A stretch of DNA of 64,000 bases from Streptomyces sp. ADI95-17 (GCF_003846175.1 NZ_ML123048.1:225192-289191), one strand, 5' to 3'. Counted from the first letter of the stretch, positions 1-9,532 are shown. Notes: generated by a model from the letters alone, not told the origin. Made by a program: numbers and translations.

Positions 1-647
1 GGGCGAGCGGTGGGGTGGGGGGCGCCGCCCTCTGCGGGCAAGGTGCCCCTGCCCGGCTCCGCCGGTGGCCGTGCGGCTTCGGGCCGCCCGCCTCGCCCGG
101 TGCGTGAGCGGGTGGCGCGGGCCTCGGCGCCGGCGAGTTCACGCAGCCGGGTACGGGCGCGGGAGAGGCGGGATCGGACGGTGCCGACCGGCACGCCGAG
201 CGCCTCGGCCGCGGCCGCGTAGTCCAGGCCCTCCCAGACCACGAGGGTGAAGACCTCCCGGTCCCGGCGCCGCAGTCGGGCGAGGGCGGTGTGCGCCGCG
301 CGCAATTGCTCGGAATCCGCGAGGTGGGTCACGAGGTCGTCGGCGAAGTCCGGGACGGAGTCGCGTTCCGGGACGCGGGCGAGGGCGATGTCACGGCGCC
401 GGCGTGTGCGTGCGTTGCGGCGCATGATGTTGGTGGCGATGCCCAGCAGCCACGGGCGCAGACTGTCCCCGTCGGGGTGCAGCTTCTCCCGGCTGCGCCA
501 TGCCTCCAGGAAGGTCACCGAGACGACGTCCTCGGCCTCCGCCCAGTCGCCGGTCACCCGAAGGGCATAGCGGTACAGCACCTGGGCGTGCTCGTCGTAC
601 AACTCCCCCAGGGCGTTGCGGTCCCCGTGGCGGAAGCGATTCCTCAT
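1..647 (-). CDS. ECF-type RNA polymerase sigma factor (3' end off the window)
   Basis: Sigma-70 family factor of the extracytoplasmic-function type; it would direct RNA polymerase to its own promoter set. ATG at 647 (MRNRFRHGD) opens 215 codons with no stop before the window edge. Residues 14-75 form region 2 (LYDEHAQVLYRYALRVTGDW followed by AEDVVSVTFLEAW and RPWLLGIATNIMRR). Residues 115-170 form region 4, with the helix-turn-helix around ALGVPVGTVRSRLSRARTRL. After residue 172 the frame continues in an Arg/Pro/Gly-rich tail of at least 40 residues, longer than a usual ECF factor, so a C-terminal extension is likely. The next gene is divergent; no anti-sigma factor is visible. Confidence 0.85.
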   Translation of the reverse strand, partial: MRNRFRHGDRNALGELYDEHAQVLYRYALRVTGDWAEAEDVVSVTFLEAWRSREKLHPDGDSLRPWLLGIATNIMRRNARTRRRRDIALARVPERDSVPDFADDLVTHLADSEQLRAAHTALARLRRRDREVFTLVVWEGLDYAAAAEALGVPVGTVRSRLSRARTRLRELAGAEARATRSRTGRGGRPEAARPPAEPGRGTLPAEGGAPHPTAR

Positions 648-789
648 GAGTGTTTCCACACTCTGCCCTGCCCCGTCCGTTGCACCGGTTCCCGTGACGT
701 GCGCCACATGCGTTGTCCGGGGCTGTGGCCTCGTGGCCGGTGTGACGCGGCTCACCGGAACTCCTGGGCCGGGCGGCGCAGTGCAGGTC

Positions 790-2355
790 ATGACCAATTC
801 TTCCGTACCCCGCCGGACCGTCCTGCGGACCATGGCTCTCGCCGCGGCCGTGGCCGGCAGCACGACTCCGCTCTGGAACACAACGGCGTTCGCCGCGGCG
901 CCGCAGACGTACGCCCTCACGATCAAGCACCTCGACCGCAACGGCCGGCCGACGGGGGCGTACGAAACCACCGTCACCGGCGTCTCCGGTCCGGGGGCCG
1001 ACCAGGAGGTCCAGCCGCACGACGCCTCCGGCACGGTCACCGTGCGTCTGCCCAAGGGCCGTTACCTGCTGAGCAGCGCCCTGACGGCCGGTGACGGTGC
1101 GGGCGGCACCGACTGGATCGTCCAGCCGCGGCTGGACCTGGACCGTGACACCACCGTCACCGTCGACGCCCGGACCGCGGCGCCCGTCGACGTACGGCCG
1201 CCCGACCGCTCGGCGGGCTTCCTGCACAGCGCGATGGTCGTCGAGGTCAGGCATCGGGGCGCCGAACGGCTCGTCAACCTGATCTCGGCCTCGGCGAACC
1301 TGCGCGTGGCGCACCTGGGCCCCGACGCCGAGGCCGGTTCGGTGAAGCAGTGGTTCGACTCGTACTGGACGGCCAGGAGCGTCGACTACGCGCTCGGATA
1401 CGTCTTCACGGGTGCCCGTGCCCTGACCGGCCTGACCCGGCACCCCTCCGCCAAGGACCTGGCCACCGTGAAGATCCGTGCCGCCGCGCTCCCGGGCACC
1501 GCGGGCACCGGCTCCGTCGACCTGCAGCCGAGCGCCGGACTGACCGTCGGTGTCTCGCGGAGCCTGGCCACTCCCGGCACCGCCACCTACCTCGTGAATC
1601 CGGAACGCGGCACCTGGGACATCACCTACATGGCTCCTCGTGCGCCCGGCGGTTCGACGAACCGCTACAGCGCGGACGGTGTCGCCGTGCGCGCCGGATC
1701 CACGACCACCCATGTCTTCGACAACGCCGTGTTCGGGCCCGCCCTCGCGGGCCGTCCCGGTGTCGTACGCGACGGGGACAGCCTCACCGTCGATGTTCCG
1801 CTGCTCGCGGACGGCGGCGGCCATGTGCCGTCGTCACCGTCGTACGCCTCGGCCTCGACCGCCCTGCACCGCGACGGCGTGCTCGTCGGAACCCGGACCG
1901 GCGCCCCCGGTCGGGCCGGGTTCACCGTCGCCCCGGGGCGCGCGGCGTACCGGATGACCAGCACGGTGAAGCGCACGGGTGCGCCCGGCACCGCCACCCG
2001 TGTGACCGCGTCGTGGACCTTCGTCTCGGACACGACCACCGGTCCGGCCCCGGTACCGGTGAGCGCCGTGCGGTTCTCGCCCGTGCTCGGCCCCACCGGA
2101 ACCGCCGCGGCGGACGCGGTGCTCCGGGTTCCCGTCACCGTCCAGGGCGCCGCCGCGAAGGGACGTGTCCGTGTGCTCGCCGTTTCGGTGTCCATGGACG
2201 GCGGTGCTTCGTGGCGCCGGGTGCCGGTCGAGCGCGGTGCCGTCCTGATCCACAACCCGGGCGCGGGCACCGGTGTCTCCCTGCGTGCGGAGCTGACGGA
2301 CACCGCGGGAAACACGCTCACCCAGACCATCGTCGACGCCTACCGCACGCAGTGA
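790..2355 (+). CDS. Exported protein resembling the non-catalytic C-terminal half of a Streptomyces subtilase
   Basis: 521 residues from ATG 790 (an in-frame GTG at 781 is an alternative). The N-terminus is Tat-like: VPRRTVLRTM, then an Ala-rich stretch and a likely cut after AFAA. The rest is beta-rich, with repeated Thr/Val strands, TYALTIKHLDRNGRPTGAYE near residue 40, and a DGGASWRRVPVE segment near residue 480. No Asp/His/Ser protease motifs are present. From memory of the family, the TYALTIKHLDRNGRPT and DASGTVTVRLPKGRYLL style of sequence occurs downstream of the catalytic domain in large S8 peptidases; here it stands alone with its own signal. Function unknown; possibly a cell-surface binding or pseudo-protease module. 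Confidence 0.75.
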   Translation: MTNSSVPRRTVLRTMALAAAVAGSTTPLWNTTAFAAAPQTYALTIKHLDRNGRPTGAYETTVTGVSGPGADQEVQPHDASGTVTVRLPKGRYLLSSALTAGDGAGGTDWIVQPRLDLDRDTTVTVDARTAAPVDVRPPDRSAGFLHSAMVVEVRHRGAERLVNLISASANLRVAHLGPDAEAGSVKQWFDSYWTARSVDYALGYVFTGARALTGLTRHPSAKDLATVKIRAAALPGTAGTGSVDLQPSAGLTVGVSRSLATPGTATYLVNPERGTWDITYMAPRAPGGSTNRYSADGVAVRAGSTTTHVFDNAVFGPALAGRPGVVRDGDSLTVDVPLLADGGGHVPSSPSYASASTALHRDGVLVGTRTGAPGRAGFTVAPGRAAYRMTSTVKRTGAPGTATRVTASWTFVSDTTTGPAPVPVSAVRFSPVLGPTGTAAADAVLRVPVTVQGAAAKGRVRVLAVSVSMDGGASWRRVPVERGAVLIHNPGAGTGVSLRAELTDTAGNTLTQTIVDAYRTQ

Positions 2356-2706
2356 CCCGGCCGGGGCCCGCGGCCCGGACGCCCGGCTGTTCCGGGCGAC
2401 GGTAGACGGCCGGGGCGCAGGTGCCGGGGTGTCGATGCCGACATGGTGATCGCGGTCCGCGGGCCCCATGCGCATCGACGCCCCGGCGGCCGTGGAGCCC
2501 GCTCCGGTGGCTGACCCGGCGTCAGGCGGACGGCCGGACGGCCGCCGACGAGCACGGCGCGAAGTCCCGGCAGAACCACACCGCCGGAATCAGCCAGATC
2601 GAACAGTTCAGGCCACAGTCATCTGTGATACCCCACCGGGCCATCCCGAGCAGCGACACTCCCCCTGTCCCATTCGCACGGGGGCGTACAGACGAAGGAA
2701 GTTCCG
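2356..2706. other. Intergenic region, 351 bp, no gene supported
   Basis: This gap holds GC-rich short palindromic stretches just after the upstream stop and, near its right end, the ribosome site GAAGGAAG for the following gene. Reading frames through it show no recognisable protein and poor third-position bias. Confidence 0.5.
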
Positions 2707-3741
2707 ATGGATCGCAGATCGTTCATGGCCACCACAGGCACCGCATCCCTGGTGGGCGGTGCTCTTGCCGCCGGGGCCGGTATCGCGGCACCGGCCGCCG
2801 AGGCCGCGCCGCACCGGCCCGGCAAGGGCCGGACGGTCCGGTTCAACATCATCAGTGACATCCAGGGCGACCTGACCGACTTCGGCAAGGCCCTCGACGA
2901 CCTGCACCGCATCAACCCCGACAGCGCCGGCCTCGGTATAGCCGGCGACATCACCCCGCGCGGCTACGACTTCGAGTACGCGGCGGTCCGCCAGACCCTT
3001 CAGCGCCACCCGCACCCCAGGAACGTCGCCTGGGCCATCGGCAACCACGAGTTCTACGTACCGAAGTACAGCGACCCCAACACGCTCGCGCAGGCGACCT
3101 GGCCCAACGGCACCACGGAGGACTCCCTCTTCCGCAGCTTCTACAACTTCGCGGGCCGCAACAAGGTCTACTCGGAGACCTCGTTCGGCGGGGTGCCCGT
3201 GCTCAGTCTCGGGACCGAGCGCTACTCGCACTACCACGACGCGAAGCTGTGGGACGAGGTGTGGATCAGCGACGAGCAGTTCGCCTGGCTGGAGGACCGT
3301 CTCGCCTACTGGGCCCGCCGTCGCAGGCCCGTCATGGTGATGACCCACCACCCGCTGCCCAACACCGTGTCGGGCACCCACAACAAGCTCTACCTCAACG
3401 ACTACCTCCAGCCCGACCGGCTGCTGTCGATCCTCGGTCGCCACAAGGACGTCTTCCTCTTCTCGGGGCACACCCACTGGGACCTGAACCTGTCCGACTG
3501 GGTGGTGCGCCGGGTCGTTCCCGGCACCGGCAACCTCGAAGGCTTCACCGTCGTCAACACCTCGGCCGTCCAGGTGGGCTGGATGGACGACGGCAAGGGC
3601 GGCGAGGTCTCCCTCGGCGATGCCTTCAACCAGGGGCTCCAGATCGAGGTCGGTCCCCACTCCGTCGTCATCAAGGCCCGTGACTTCACGACGGGGACCT
3701 GGCTCAAGCAGCTGACGGTCCCGCTGCACACCAGCGCCTGA
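2707..3741 (+). CDS. Tat-exported calcineurin-like metallophosphoesterase
   Basis: 344 residues. The start follows GAAGGAAG at 7 bp spacing. MDRRSFMATTGTASLVGG is a twin-arginine signal, so the enzyme is exported folded with its metals. The metallophosphoesterase motifs appear in order: ISDIQGD (about residue 50), GIAGDITPRG (about 78), AIGNHEFY (about 113), MTHHPLP (about 215) and SGHTHWD (about 255), which together supply the two-metal site. This family hydrolyses phosphomono- or diesters; the substrate cannot be told. The gene stands alone and converges with the betaine transporter operon across a shared hairpin terminator. Confidence 0.88.
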   Translation: MDRRSFMATTGTASLVGGALAAGAGIAAPAAEAAPHRPGKGRTVRFNIISDIQGDLTDFGKALDDLHRINPDSAGLGIAGDITPRGYDFEYAAVRQTLQRHPHPRNVAWAIGNHEFYVPKYSDPNTLAQATWPNGTTEDSLFRSFYNFAGRNKVYSETSFGGVPVLSLGTERYSHYHDAKLWDEVWISDEQFAWLEDRLAYWARRRRPVMVMTHHPLPNTVSGTHNKLYLNDYLQPDRLLSILGRHKDVFLFSGHTHWDLNLSDWVVRRVVPGTGNLEGFTVVNTSAVQVGWMDDGKGGEVSLGDAFNQGLQIEVGPHSVVIKARDFTTGTWLKQLTVPLHTSA

Positions 3742-3753
3742 GCCCCCACAGCA

Positions 3754-3806
3754 CGGATGCCGTGCCGTTCCGCACCGAAGCCCGGCGCAGTACGGCACGG
3801 CATCCG
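3754..3806. terminator. Bidirectional hairpin terminator between convergent genes
   Basis: A 15-bp perfect stem, CGGATGCCGTGCCGT at 3754-3768 and its complement at 3792-3806, encloses a 23-nt loop. It lies between two convergent stops (3741 and 3815), the expected place for a shared terminator. No long U tract follows, which is normal in Streptomyces. Confidence 0.75.
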
Positions 3807-3814
3807 CCGGCGGC

Positions 3815-4771
3815 TCACTTCGGCAGCCACGCCCGCCAGGTGGACTCGTTCTTCTTCGCCCAACGCTCAGCGGCCTGTTCGGGCGACAGCTTCTGGTCCG
3901 CGATCATCAGTGCCACCTCGTTCTGGTCCCCGGTCGTCCAGTGGAAGTTCTTCAGGAACTCGGCGGCCGGACCGCCCGCGTCGGCGAACCGGGCGTTGAG
4001 GAACTTGCGCAGCGGGGTGTGCGGATACGCGCACGCCACCTTCTCCGGGTCGGCGTCACAGCCCTCCTCGTACGCGGGCAGCTTCACCTCCGTCATGGGA
4101 ACCTGCTCGAACAGCCACTGCGGCTTGTACCAGTAGGTCAGGAATGGCTTCTTCTCCTTGGCGAACTGCTTGATCTGGGTGATCTGTGCCGCCTCGGAGC
4201 CGGAGAAGACCACCTGGTAGTCCAGGCCCAGGTTCTTCACCAGTGCCTTGTCGTTGGTGACATAGGACGGCGAACCGTCCAGGAGCTGGCCCTTTCCGCC
4301 GCTCTCGGCGGTGCGGAGCCGGTCGGCGTACTTGTCGAGGTTCTTCCAGTCCGTCACGTCCGGGTTCGTGTCGGCGAAGTACTTCGGTACGAACCAGCCG
4401 ATGTGGCCGGTCACTCCGAGTTCCCCGCCCGGCGCGATCGTCTTCTTGTCCGCGACGTACCGCTGCTCCTGCTCGGGGTGGCCCCAGTCCTCCAGGATCG
4501 CGTCCACCCGGCCCTGGCTGAGGGCGTCCCAGGCGGGGACCTCGTCGATCTGGACGGTGTCGACCCGGTACCCCAGCTCGTGGTTGAGCAGGTACTGGGC
4601 GACGGCGGCGTTGGCCTGCGCGCCCACCCACGACTGGACGGACAGGGTGACGGTCTTCGCACCGTGTGCGTCGGCGTACGGGGACGACTGCTTGGTCATG
4701 TCGGCCGCGCCGCAGCCCGTCAGGGCCAGCAGCCCGAACGCCGCGGCGGCCGCGATGGTACGGCTACGCAT
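3815..4771 (-). CDS. opuAC: Glycine betaine/proline betaine ABC transporter substrate-binding lipoprotein
   Basis: 318 residues, OpuAC/ProX family; it binds the quaternary ammonium osmolyte outside the membrane and delivers it to the permease. A lipoprotein signal ends in the lipobox LLALTGCGAA (Cys about residue 20). The mature part has the family pattern VTLSVQSWVGAQANAAVAQY, IDEVPAWDALSQGRVDAI and EDWGHPEQ, with Trp-rich segments (GHIGWFVPKYF, TYWYKPQWLFEQ) suited to a betaine-caging aromatic box. The ATG overlaps the end of the permease gene by 8 bp, so it is translationally coupled as the last gene of the operon. Confidence 0.93.
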   Translation of the reverse strand: MRSRTIAAAAAFGLLALTGCGAADMTKQSSPYADAHGAKTVTLSVQSWVGAQANAAVAQYLLNHELGYRVDTVQIDEVPAWDALSQGRVDAILEDWGHPEQEQRYVADKKTIAPGGELGVTGHIGWFVPKYFADTNPDVTDWKNLDKYADRLRTAESGGKGQLLDGSPSYVTNDKALVKNLGLDYQVVFSGSEAAQITQIKQFAKEKKPFLTYWYKPQWLFEQVPMTEVKLPAYEEGCDADPEKVACAYPHTPLRKFLNARFADAGGPAAEFLKNFHWTTGDQNEVALMIADQKLSPEQAAERWAKKNESTWRAWLPK

Positions 4772-6743
4772 CCCGGGTCTCCTTTCCGGCGGGCTGGGTC
4801 ACCCGGTCCAGCATCAGCCCGAGGCACACGATGGCCGCGCCCGCGACCAGCCCGGTGGCCAGGTCGCCCTGGGCCAGCCCGAACACCACGTCGTAGCCCA
4901 GCGCACCGCCGCCGACCAGGCCGCCGATGATGACGACGGCGAGGACGAGTACCACGCCCTGGTTGACGGCCAGCAGCAACGCGGGCCGGGCGAGGGGAAG
5001 CTGGACCTGGCGCAGCTGCTGCCAGCCGGTCGCGCCGAGCGAGCGCGAGGACTCCATCACGACCGGGTCCACGGCCCGCATGCCCTGCGTGGTGATCCGG
5101 ACGACGGCGGGCAGCGCGTACACCACGGCGGCGGCCACGGCGGGTGCCCGGCCGACGCCGAACAGCGCGACCACCGGGATGAGATACACGAACTGCGGCA
5201 TCGTCTGGAAGACGTCGAGCACCGGCCGCAGCAGACGCTCCAGGCGTGGGCTGCGCGCCGCGGCGACGCCGGTGGCGACCCCGGCGAGGAGTGTGACCGC
5301 GACCGCGGCCAGCACCTGCGAGAGGGTGTCCAGGGCGGGTTCCCACTTTCCGAGCACGCCGATCGCGGCCATGGCGAGCACGGCGGTCAGCGCGGTGCGC
5401 CAGGTGCCGATGAGCTGGGCGAGGACCGCCACCAGGAGCAGTACGGTCCACCAGGGCAGCCACTGCAGACCGTCGCGCACCGGGTCGAGGATCCAGGTGG
5501 TGAAGCGGGCCGCCCAGTCGGCGGTGCCGCCGACGACGGGCACCCCGGAATACAGGTGCGCGGTCATCCAGTCGACGACGCGGTTGACAGAGGCGGCGAT
5601 GTCTACGGTCCAGGCGTCGGGCCACGACAGCCGGCCGGTGTAACGGCCGACGACAGCGACGGCGACCGTGCCGGCCGCGGCGACGGCCCAGCCGCGGCCC
5701 GTCCGCCGGGAGGGCCCGGCGCCGATCCGCTCCCCCGCCGCGGCGGTGACCCGGTCCAGGACGACGGCGAGCAGTACGACCGGCACACCGGCGGCGAGCG
5801 CCGCGCCGACATCCACGGAGGCCAGCGCCTGGTACACGCGGTCGCCGAGGCCGCCGGCGCCGATCACGGACGCGATCACCGCCATCGAGAGCGCCATCAT
5901 GATCGACTGATTGACACCGAGGAGCAGTTCCTTGCGGGCCAGCGGGAGCCGGGCGGTCAGCAGCCGCTGCCGGCCGGTCGCGCCGAGCGAGGCCGCGGCC
6001 TCCATCACTCCGGCGTCCGCGCCGCGCAGCCCGAGCGCGGTCAGCCGGGCCATGGGCGGGGCCGCGTAGACGACGGTGGCGAGGACCGCCGCCGGGACGC
6101 CGATGCCGAAGACGAGCACGACCGGGAGCAGATACGCGAACGCGGGCAGCACCTGCATGGTGTCGAGCACCGGGCGCAGTGCCCGGTGCACCCGGTCGGA
6201 CAGTCCGGCGGCGAGCCCGAGCAGCGCGCCGAGCAGTACGGACGCGGTGACGGCGACGGCCATCAGCGCGAGGGTCTGCATGGTGGGAACCCACATGCCG
6301 AGCAGTCCGCACACGGCGAACGCGGCGACGGCGGTGAGCGCCGGGCGGATGCCCGCGACGCGCCAGGCGACGAGTCCGGCGGCGGTCGTGACCCCGGCCC
6401 AGCCGGCGGCCAGGAGCACGAGGTAGACGGCGCGTACGGACAGGACGACGGCGTTGCTGATGTGGCCGAAGAAGTACAGGAAGAGCGGGTGGCTGTCCCG
6501 GTTGTCGATGATCCAGTCGCTGGCGTGGCCGAGCGGGCCGGACAGGTCGACGGCGAGGCGTGCGGGCCAGGTTCCGCCGCCCAGGAGCAGGGTGCCCAGG
6601 AGGAGCGCGAGGAGTGCGGCGCCCGCGACGAGGGCGGTGCGGTGCCGGGCGAGGGCGTCGCGCGGCCGGGTGCGCAGCGGGGGCGCGCCGGCCTCGGTGC
6701 CCGCGGTGGACCCGCTCCCCGTGGTGGCGGTGGAGATGCTCAT
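4764..6743 (-). CDS. opuAB: Glycine betaine ABC transporter permease, two permease domains fused
   Basis: 659 residues from ATG 6743 (MSISTATTG), preceded by GGGAGGCGACC. Two homologous OpuAB/ProW domains are joined head to tail, each with about six membrane helices and its own EAA coupling loop: SLGATGRQRLLTARLPLARK (first) and SLGATGWQQLRQVQLPLARP (second). Most family members have one domain and dimerise, so here the transmembrane pore is probably one polypeptide. It lies between the ATPase and binding-protein genes of the same operon. Residues upstream of Met at 6743 are Arg-rich with no motif and were excluded. Confidence 0.9.
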   Translation of the reverse strand: MSISTATTGSGSTAGTEAGAPPLRTRPRDALARHRTALVAGAALLALLLGTLLLGGGTWPARLAVDLSGPLGHASDWIIDNRDSHPLFLYFFGHISNAVVLSVRAVYLVLLAAGWAGVTTAAGLVAWRVAGIRPALTAVAAFAVCGLLGMWVPTMQTLALMAVAVTASVLLGALLGLAAGLSDRVHRALRPVLDTMQVLPAFAYLLPVVLVFGIGVPAAVLATVVYAAPPMARLTALGLRGADAGVMEAAASLGATGRQRLLTARLPLARKELLLGVNQSIMMALSMAVIASVIGAGGLGDRVYQALASVDVGAALAAGVPVVLLAVVLDRVTAAAGERIGAGPSRRTGRGWAVAAAGTVAVAVVGRYTGRLSWPDAWTVDIAASVNRVVDWMTAHLYSGVPVVGGTADWAARFTTWILDPVRDGLQWLPWWTVLLLVAVLAQLIGTWRTALTAVLAMAAIGVLGKWEPALDTLSQVLAAVAVTLLAGVATGVAAARSPRLERLLRPVLDVFQTMPQFVYLIPVVALFGVGRAPAVAAAVVYALPAVVRITTQGMRAVDPVVMESSRSLGATGWQQLRQVQLPLARPALLLAVNQGVVLVLAVVIIGGLVGGGALGYDVVFGLAQGDLATGLVAGAAIVCLGLMLDRVTQPAGKETRDA

Positions 6744-6837
6744 CGAGGTCGCCTCCCCGTCGTGTGCGGGCCACGGACGGGCGCGGTGGGTCGTGCGGTG
6801 CGCAGGCCCGGCGGGCCCCAGGTGGTGTGTGCGGGCA

Positions 6838-7887
6838 TCAGGCCGCCTCCTTCCGCGGGGCGAGCCCCGCCACCACACCGAGCAGGTCCGCGTGGCCGAC
6901 CACGCCCACGCAGCGGCCGTTCTCGACGACGCGGGCGGTCCCGCCGCTGCGGACCACGGCCTCGATGGCCTCGTGGACCGTCGCGTCGGGGCCCAGCGCC
7001 GGACCGCTGTCCGCCTCCGCGGCCTCGGCCGGGCGCATCGCCGTGCGCACGGTCATGACCTGTTCGCGCGGCACGTCGCGGACGAAGTCGCGTACGTAGT
7101 CGTCCGCGGGGGCGCCCACGATCTCCTCCGGCGTGCCGAGCTGCACGATCCGGCCGTCCCGCATCAGCGCGATCCTGTCGCCGAGCTTCAGTGCCTCGCC
7201 GAGGTCGTGCGTGATGAAGACCATCGTGCGGCCCTCCTCACCGTGCAGCCGTACGACCTCTTCCTGCATGTCGCGTCTGATCAGTGGGTCCAGTGCGCTG
7301 AACGGCTCGTCGAACAGGAGCACTTCGGGGTCGACGGCCAGTGCGCGGGCCAGTCCCACCCGCTGCTGCTGGCCGCCGGAGAGCTGCTCGGGGCGGCGGT
7401 GTTCCATGCCTTCGAGGCCGACCTTGGTGACGAACTCGGCCGCCCGCTCGCGCCGTTCGGCGCGCGGGACGCCCTGGATCTCCAGCCCGTACGCGACGTT
7501 GTCGATGACCGAGCGGTGCGGCAGCAGTCCGAAGTGCTGGAAGACCATGGCGGCGCGGTGGCGGCGCAGTTCACGCAGCCGTGCCGTGTCCATCGACAGC
7601 ACGTCCTCGCCGTCCATGGCGATCGAGCCGGAAGTGGGCTCGATCAGTCTGGTCAGGCAGCGCACGAGCGTCGACTTGCCGGAGCCGGACAGGCCCATGA
7701 CGACGAAGACCTCGCCCTTGCGGACGTCGAAGGACACATCGCGCACGGCGGCGGTGCAGCCGGTGCGCCGACGCAGTTCGGCGGGCCCGAGCGCGGCGAG
7801 GGCCGGGTCCTTCGGCACCCGGTCGGCCTTCGGGCCGAACACCTTCCACAGCTCGCGTACGGAGAAGACCGGCGGCTCGGTGTTCAT
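6838..7887 (-). CDS. opuAA: Glycine betaine ABC transporter ATP-binding protein with CBS domain
   Basis: 349 residues from ATG 7887 (MNTEPPVFSV). It shares one base with the stop of the upstream gene and follows GGGAGG at about 9 bp. Walker A is GLSGSGKST (about residue 66), the signature is LSGGQQQR (about 165), and Walker B is LLFDEPFSALD. The extended N-terminus (PAELRRRTGC) is typical of OpuAA/ProV. The last ~75 residues hold a CBS domain (DATVHEAIEAVVRSGGTARV), which in OpuA-type systems senses ionic strength and gates transport. Confidence 0.93.
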   Translation of the reverse strand: MNTEPPVFSVRELWKVFGPKADRVPKDPALAALGPAELRRRTGCTAAVRDVSFDVRKGEVFVVMGLSGSGKSTLVRCLTRLIEPTSGSIAMDGEDVLSMDTARLRELRRHRAAMVFQHFGLLPHRSVIDNVAYGLEIQGVPRAERRERAAEFVTKVGLEGMEHRRPEQLSGGQQQRVGLARALAVDPEVLLFDEPFSALDPLIRRDMQEEVVRLHGEEGRTMVFITHDLGEALKLGDRIALMRDGRIVQLGTPEEIVGAPADDYVRDFVRDVPREQVMTVRTAMRPAEAAEADSGPALGPDATVHEAIEAVVRSGGTARVVENGRCVGVVGHADLLGVVAGLAPRKEAA

Positions 7888-9410
7888 CAGGCGTTGCCTC
7901 CCAGCAGGTCCGCGCATTTCTCCCCGATCATCAGCACGCCGATCATCGGGTTGACGGTCGTCATCGTCGGGAAGACGGACGCGTCGGCGATCCGGATGCC
8001 GTCAAGGCCACGGATCCTCAGATCGGGTGAAACCACGGCGAGTTCATCGCTCGCGGCACCCATCCGGCAGGTCCCCGCCGGGTGGTAGACGGTGTGCGCG
8101 ACCTTGCGCGCGTACTCGCCGAGCTCCTCGTCCGAGGTGATCCCGGGCCCCGGGCAGACCTCGCGCCTGAGCCAGCCGGCCAGCGGTTCCTGTGCCGCGA
8201 TGCGGCGTGCGATGCGGATCCCGTCGACGAGGGTGCGGCCGTCGTAGTCGTCCTCGTCCGTGAAGTACCGGAAGTCCAGGGCGGGCTTCGCCTCGGGGTC
8301 GGCGCTGGTCAGGTAGAGCCGGCCGCGGCTGCGGGGCTTGGGGATGTTGGGAGTCATCGATACACCGTGCGGGGGCCGTTCGTAGCCCAGCCGCTCGGGG
8401 TTGTCGGTGAACGGGATCTGGTAGAAGTGGAACATCAGGTCCGGCCCGTCGGCGTCCTGGTCCCTGCGTACGAACAGGCCCGCGTCGCTGTCCATCGCGG
8501 AGTTCTCCGGGATCGGCCCGTCGGTCTCCCAGACGATGACCGACTCGGGATGGTCGAGGAGGTTCTCGCCGACGCCCGGCAGGTCGTGCACGACGGGGAT
8601 GCCGAGCTTCTCCAGGTCGGCGCGGGGCCCGATACCCGAGTGCAGCAGCAGCCTGGGGGTGTCCACGGCGCCCGCGCAGACGAGCACCTCGCGCCGGGCC
8701 CGTACGACGTGTTCCTCGCCGTCCTTGGTGCGCACGTGCACTCCGGTGGCCCGGGTGCCTTCGAGCTCCAGCCGGAACGCCCAGGTCTCCAGGGCGATAT
8801 GGAGGTTGGGGCGGTCCAGGAACGGGTGCAGATACGCCACGGAGGCCGAGGAGCGCTTGTTGTTCTCCGGGTGGTACGCGAGGTCGAAGAAGCCGACGCC
8901 TTCCTGGAACGGCTGCTTGTTGAAGCCCTCGACGCGCGGCACGTCGAGTGCGGTGCGCGCGGCTTCGACGAAGTCCCGGGCGATGGCGTTCCGGTCGGCC
9001 TCGTCGACGGGGACGATGTTGTTGCGCAGACGGGCGAAGTACGGATCCATCGACGCCGCGTCCCAGCCCTCGGCACCCGCGTCGGCCCACTCGTCCCAGT
9101 CGGACGGCAGGGGCTTGAACGCGATGAGGGTGTTGTGGGACGAGCAGCCGCCGAGCACCCTGGCACGGCTGTGACGGATGTGGGAGTTGCCGCGGGGCTG
9201 CTCGGTCGTCGGGTAGTCGTAGTCCAGCTCACCGCCGAGGAGGCCCATCCAGCGGCGCAGGGCGAGGACGTCGTCCCGTCCGACGTCGCTGGGGCCGCCC
9301 TCGATGACGGCGACGGTGGCGCCGGGGTTCTCGGTGAGCCGGGAGGCGATCACCGATCCGGCGGTGCCGCCGCCGACGACGACGTAGTCGTAGACATGGT
9401 TGTCGGTCAT
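7887..9410 (-). CDS. betA: GMC-family choline dehydrogenase/oxidase
   Basis: 507 residues from ATG 9410 (MTDNHVYDYVVVGGG), preceded by GGGAAGAAG. FAD-binding motif VVVGGGTAGSVIASRL at the N-terminus; GMC signatures ARVLGGCSSHN (about residue 85) and GAVDTPRLLLHSGIG (about 255). C-terminal active-site region HTVYHPAGTCRMG (His about 447) and TVNPMIGVLMIGEKCAD (Asn pair partner). It oxidises an alcohol, most likely choline to betaine aldehyde, given its place between betaine aldehyde dehydrogenase and a betaine importer. Substrate is inferred from context; other GMC alcohols are possible. Confidence 0.87.
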   Translation of the reverse strand: MTDNHVYDYVVVGGGTAGSVIASRLTENPGATVAVIEGGPSDVGRDDVLALRRWMGLLGGELDYDYPTTEQPRGNSHIRHSRARVLGGCSSHNTLIAFKPLPSDWDEWADAGAEGWDAASMDPYFARLRNNIVPVDEADRNAIARDFVEAARTALDVPRVEGFNKQPFQEGVGFFDLAYHPENNKRSSASVAYLHPFLDRPNLHIALETWAFRLELEGTRATGVHVRTKDGEEHVVRARREVLVCAGAVDTPRLLLHSGIGPRADLEKLGIPVVHDLPGVGENLLDHPESVIVWETDGPIPENSAMDSDAGLFVRRDQDADGPDLMFHFYQIPFTDNPERLGYERPPHGVSMTPNIPKPRSRGRLYLTSADPEAKPALDFRYFTDEDDYDGRTLVDGIRIARRIAAQEPLAGWLRREVCPGPGITSDEELGEYARKVAHTVYHPAGTCRMGAASDELAVVSPDLRIRGLDGIRIADASVFPTMTTVNPMIGVLMIGEKCADLLGGNA

Positions 9411-9532
9411 GTGCTTCTTCCCTCTGCTCCGTTGGGTGCCGGCGTGCATCGGTCACGTGCGTCGGGGCGGTCGCGGGCGTGGTGGGCCGTGCGGCGTGCC
9501 GCGCCGGGGTCAGGTGCGTCGCGTCGCGTGTT

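Noticed and set aside
4311..7058. A 915-codon plus-strand frame opposite the betaine permease
   Set aside because: Complement of permease codons gives an Asp/Gly/His-rich sequence with no fold signature.
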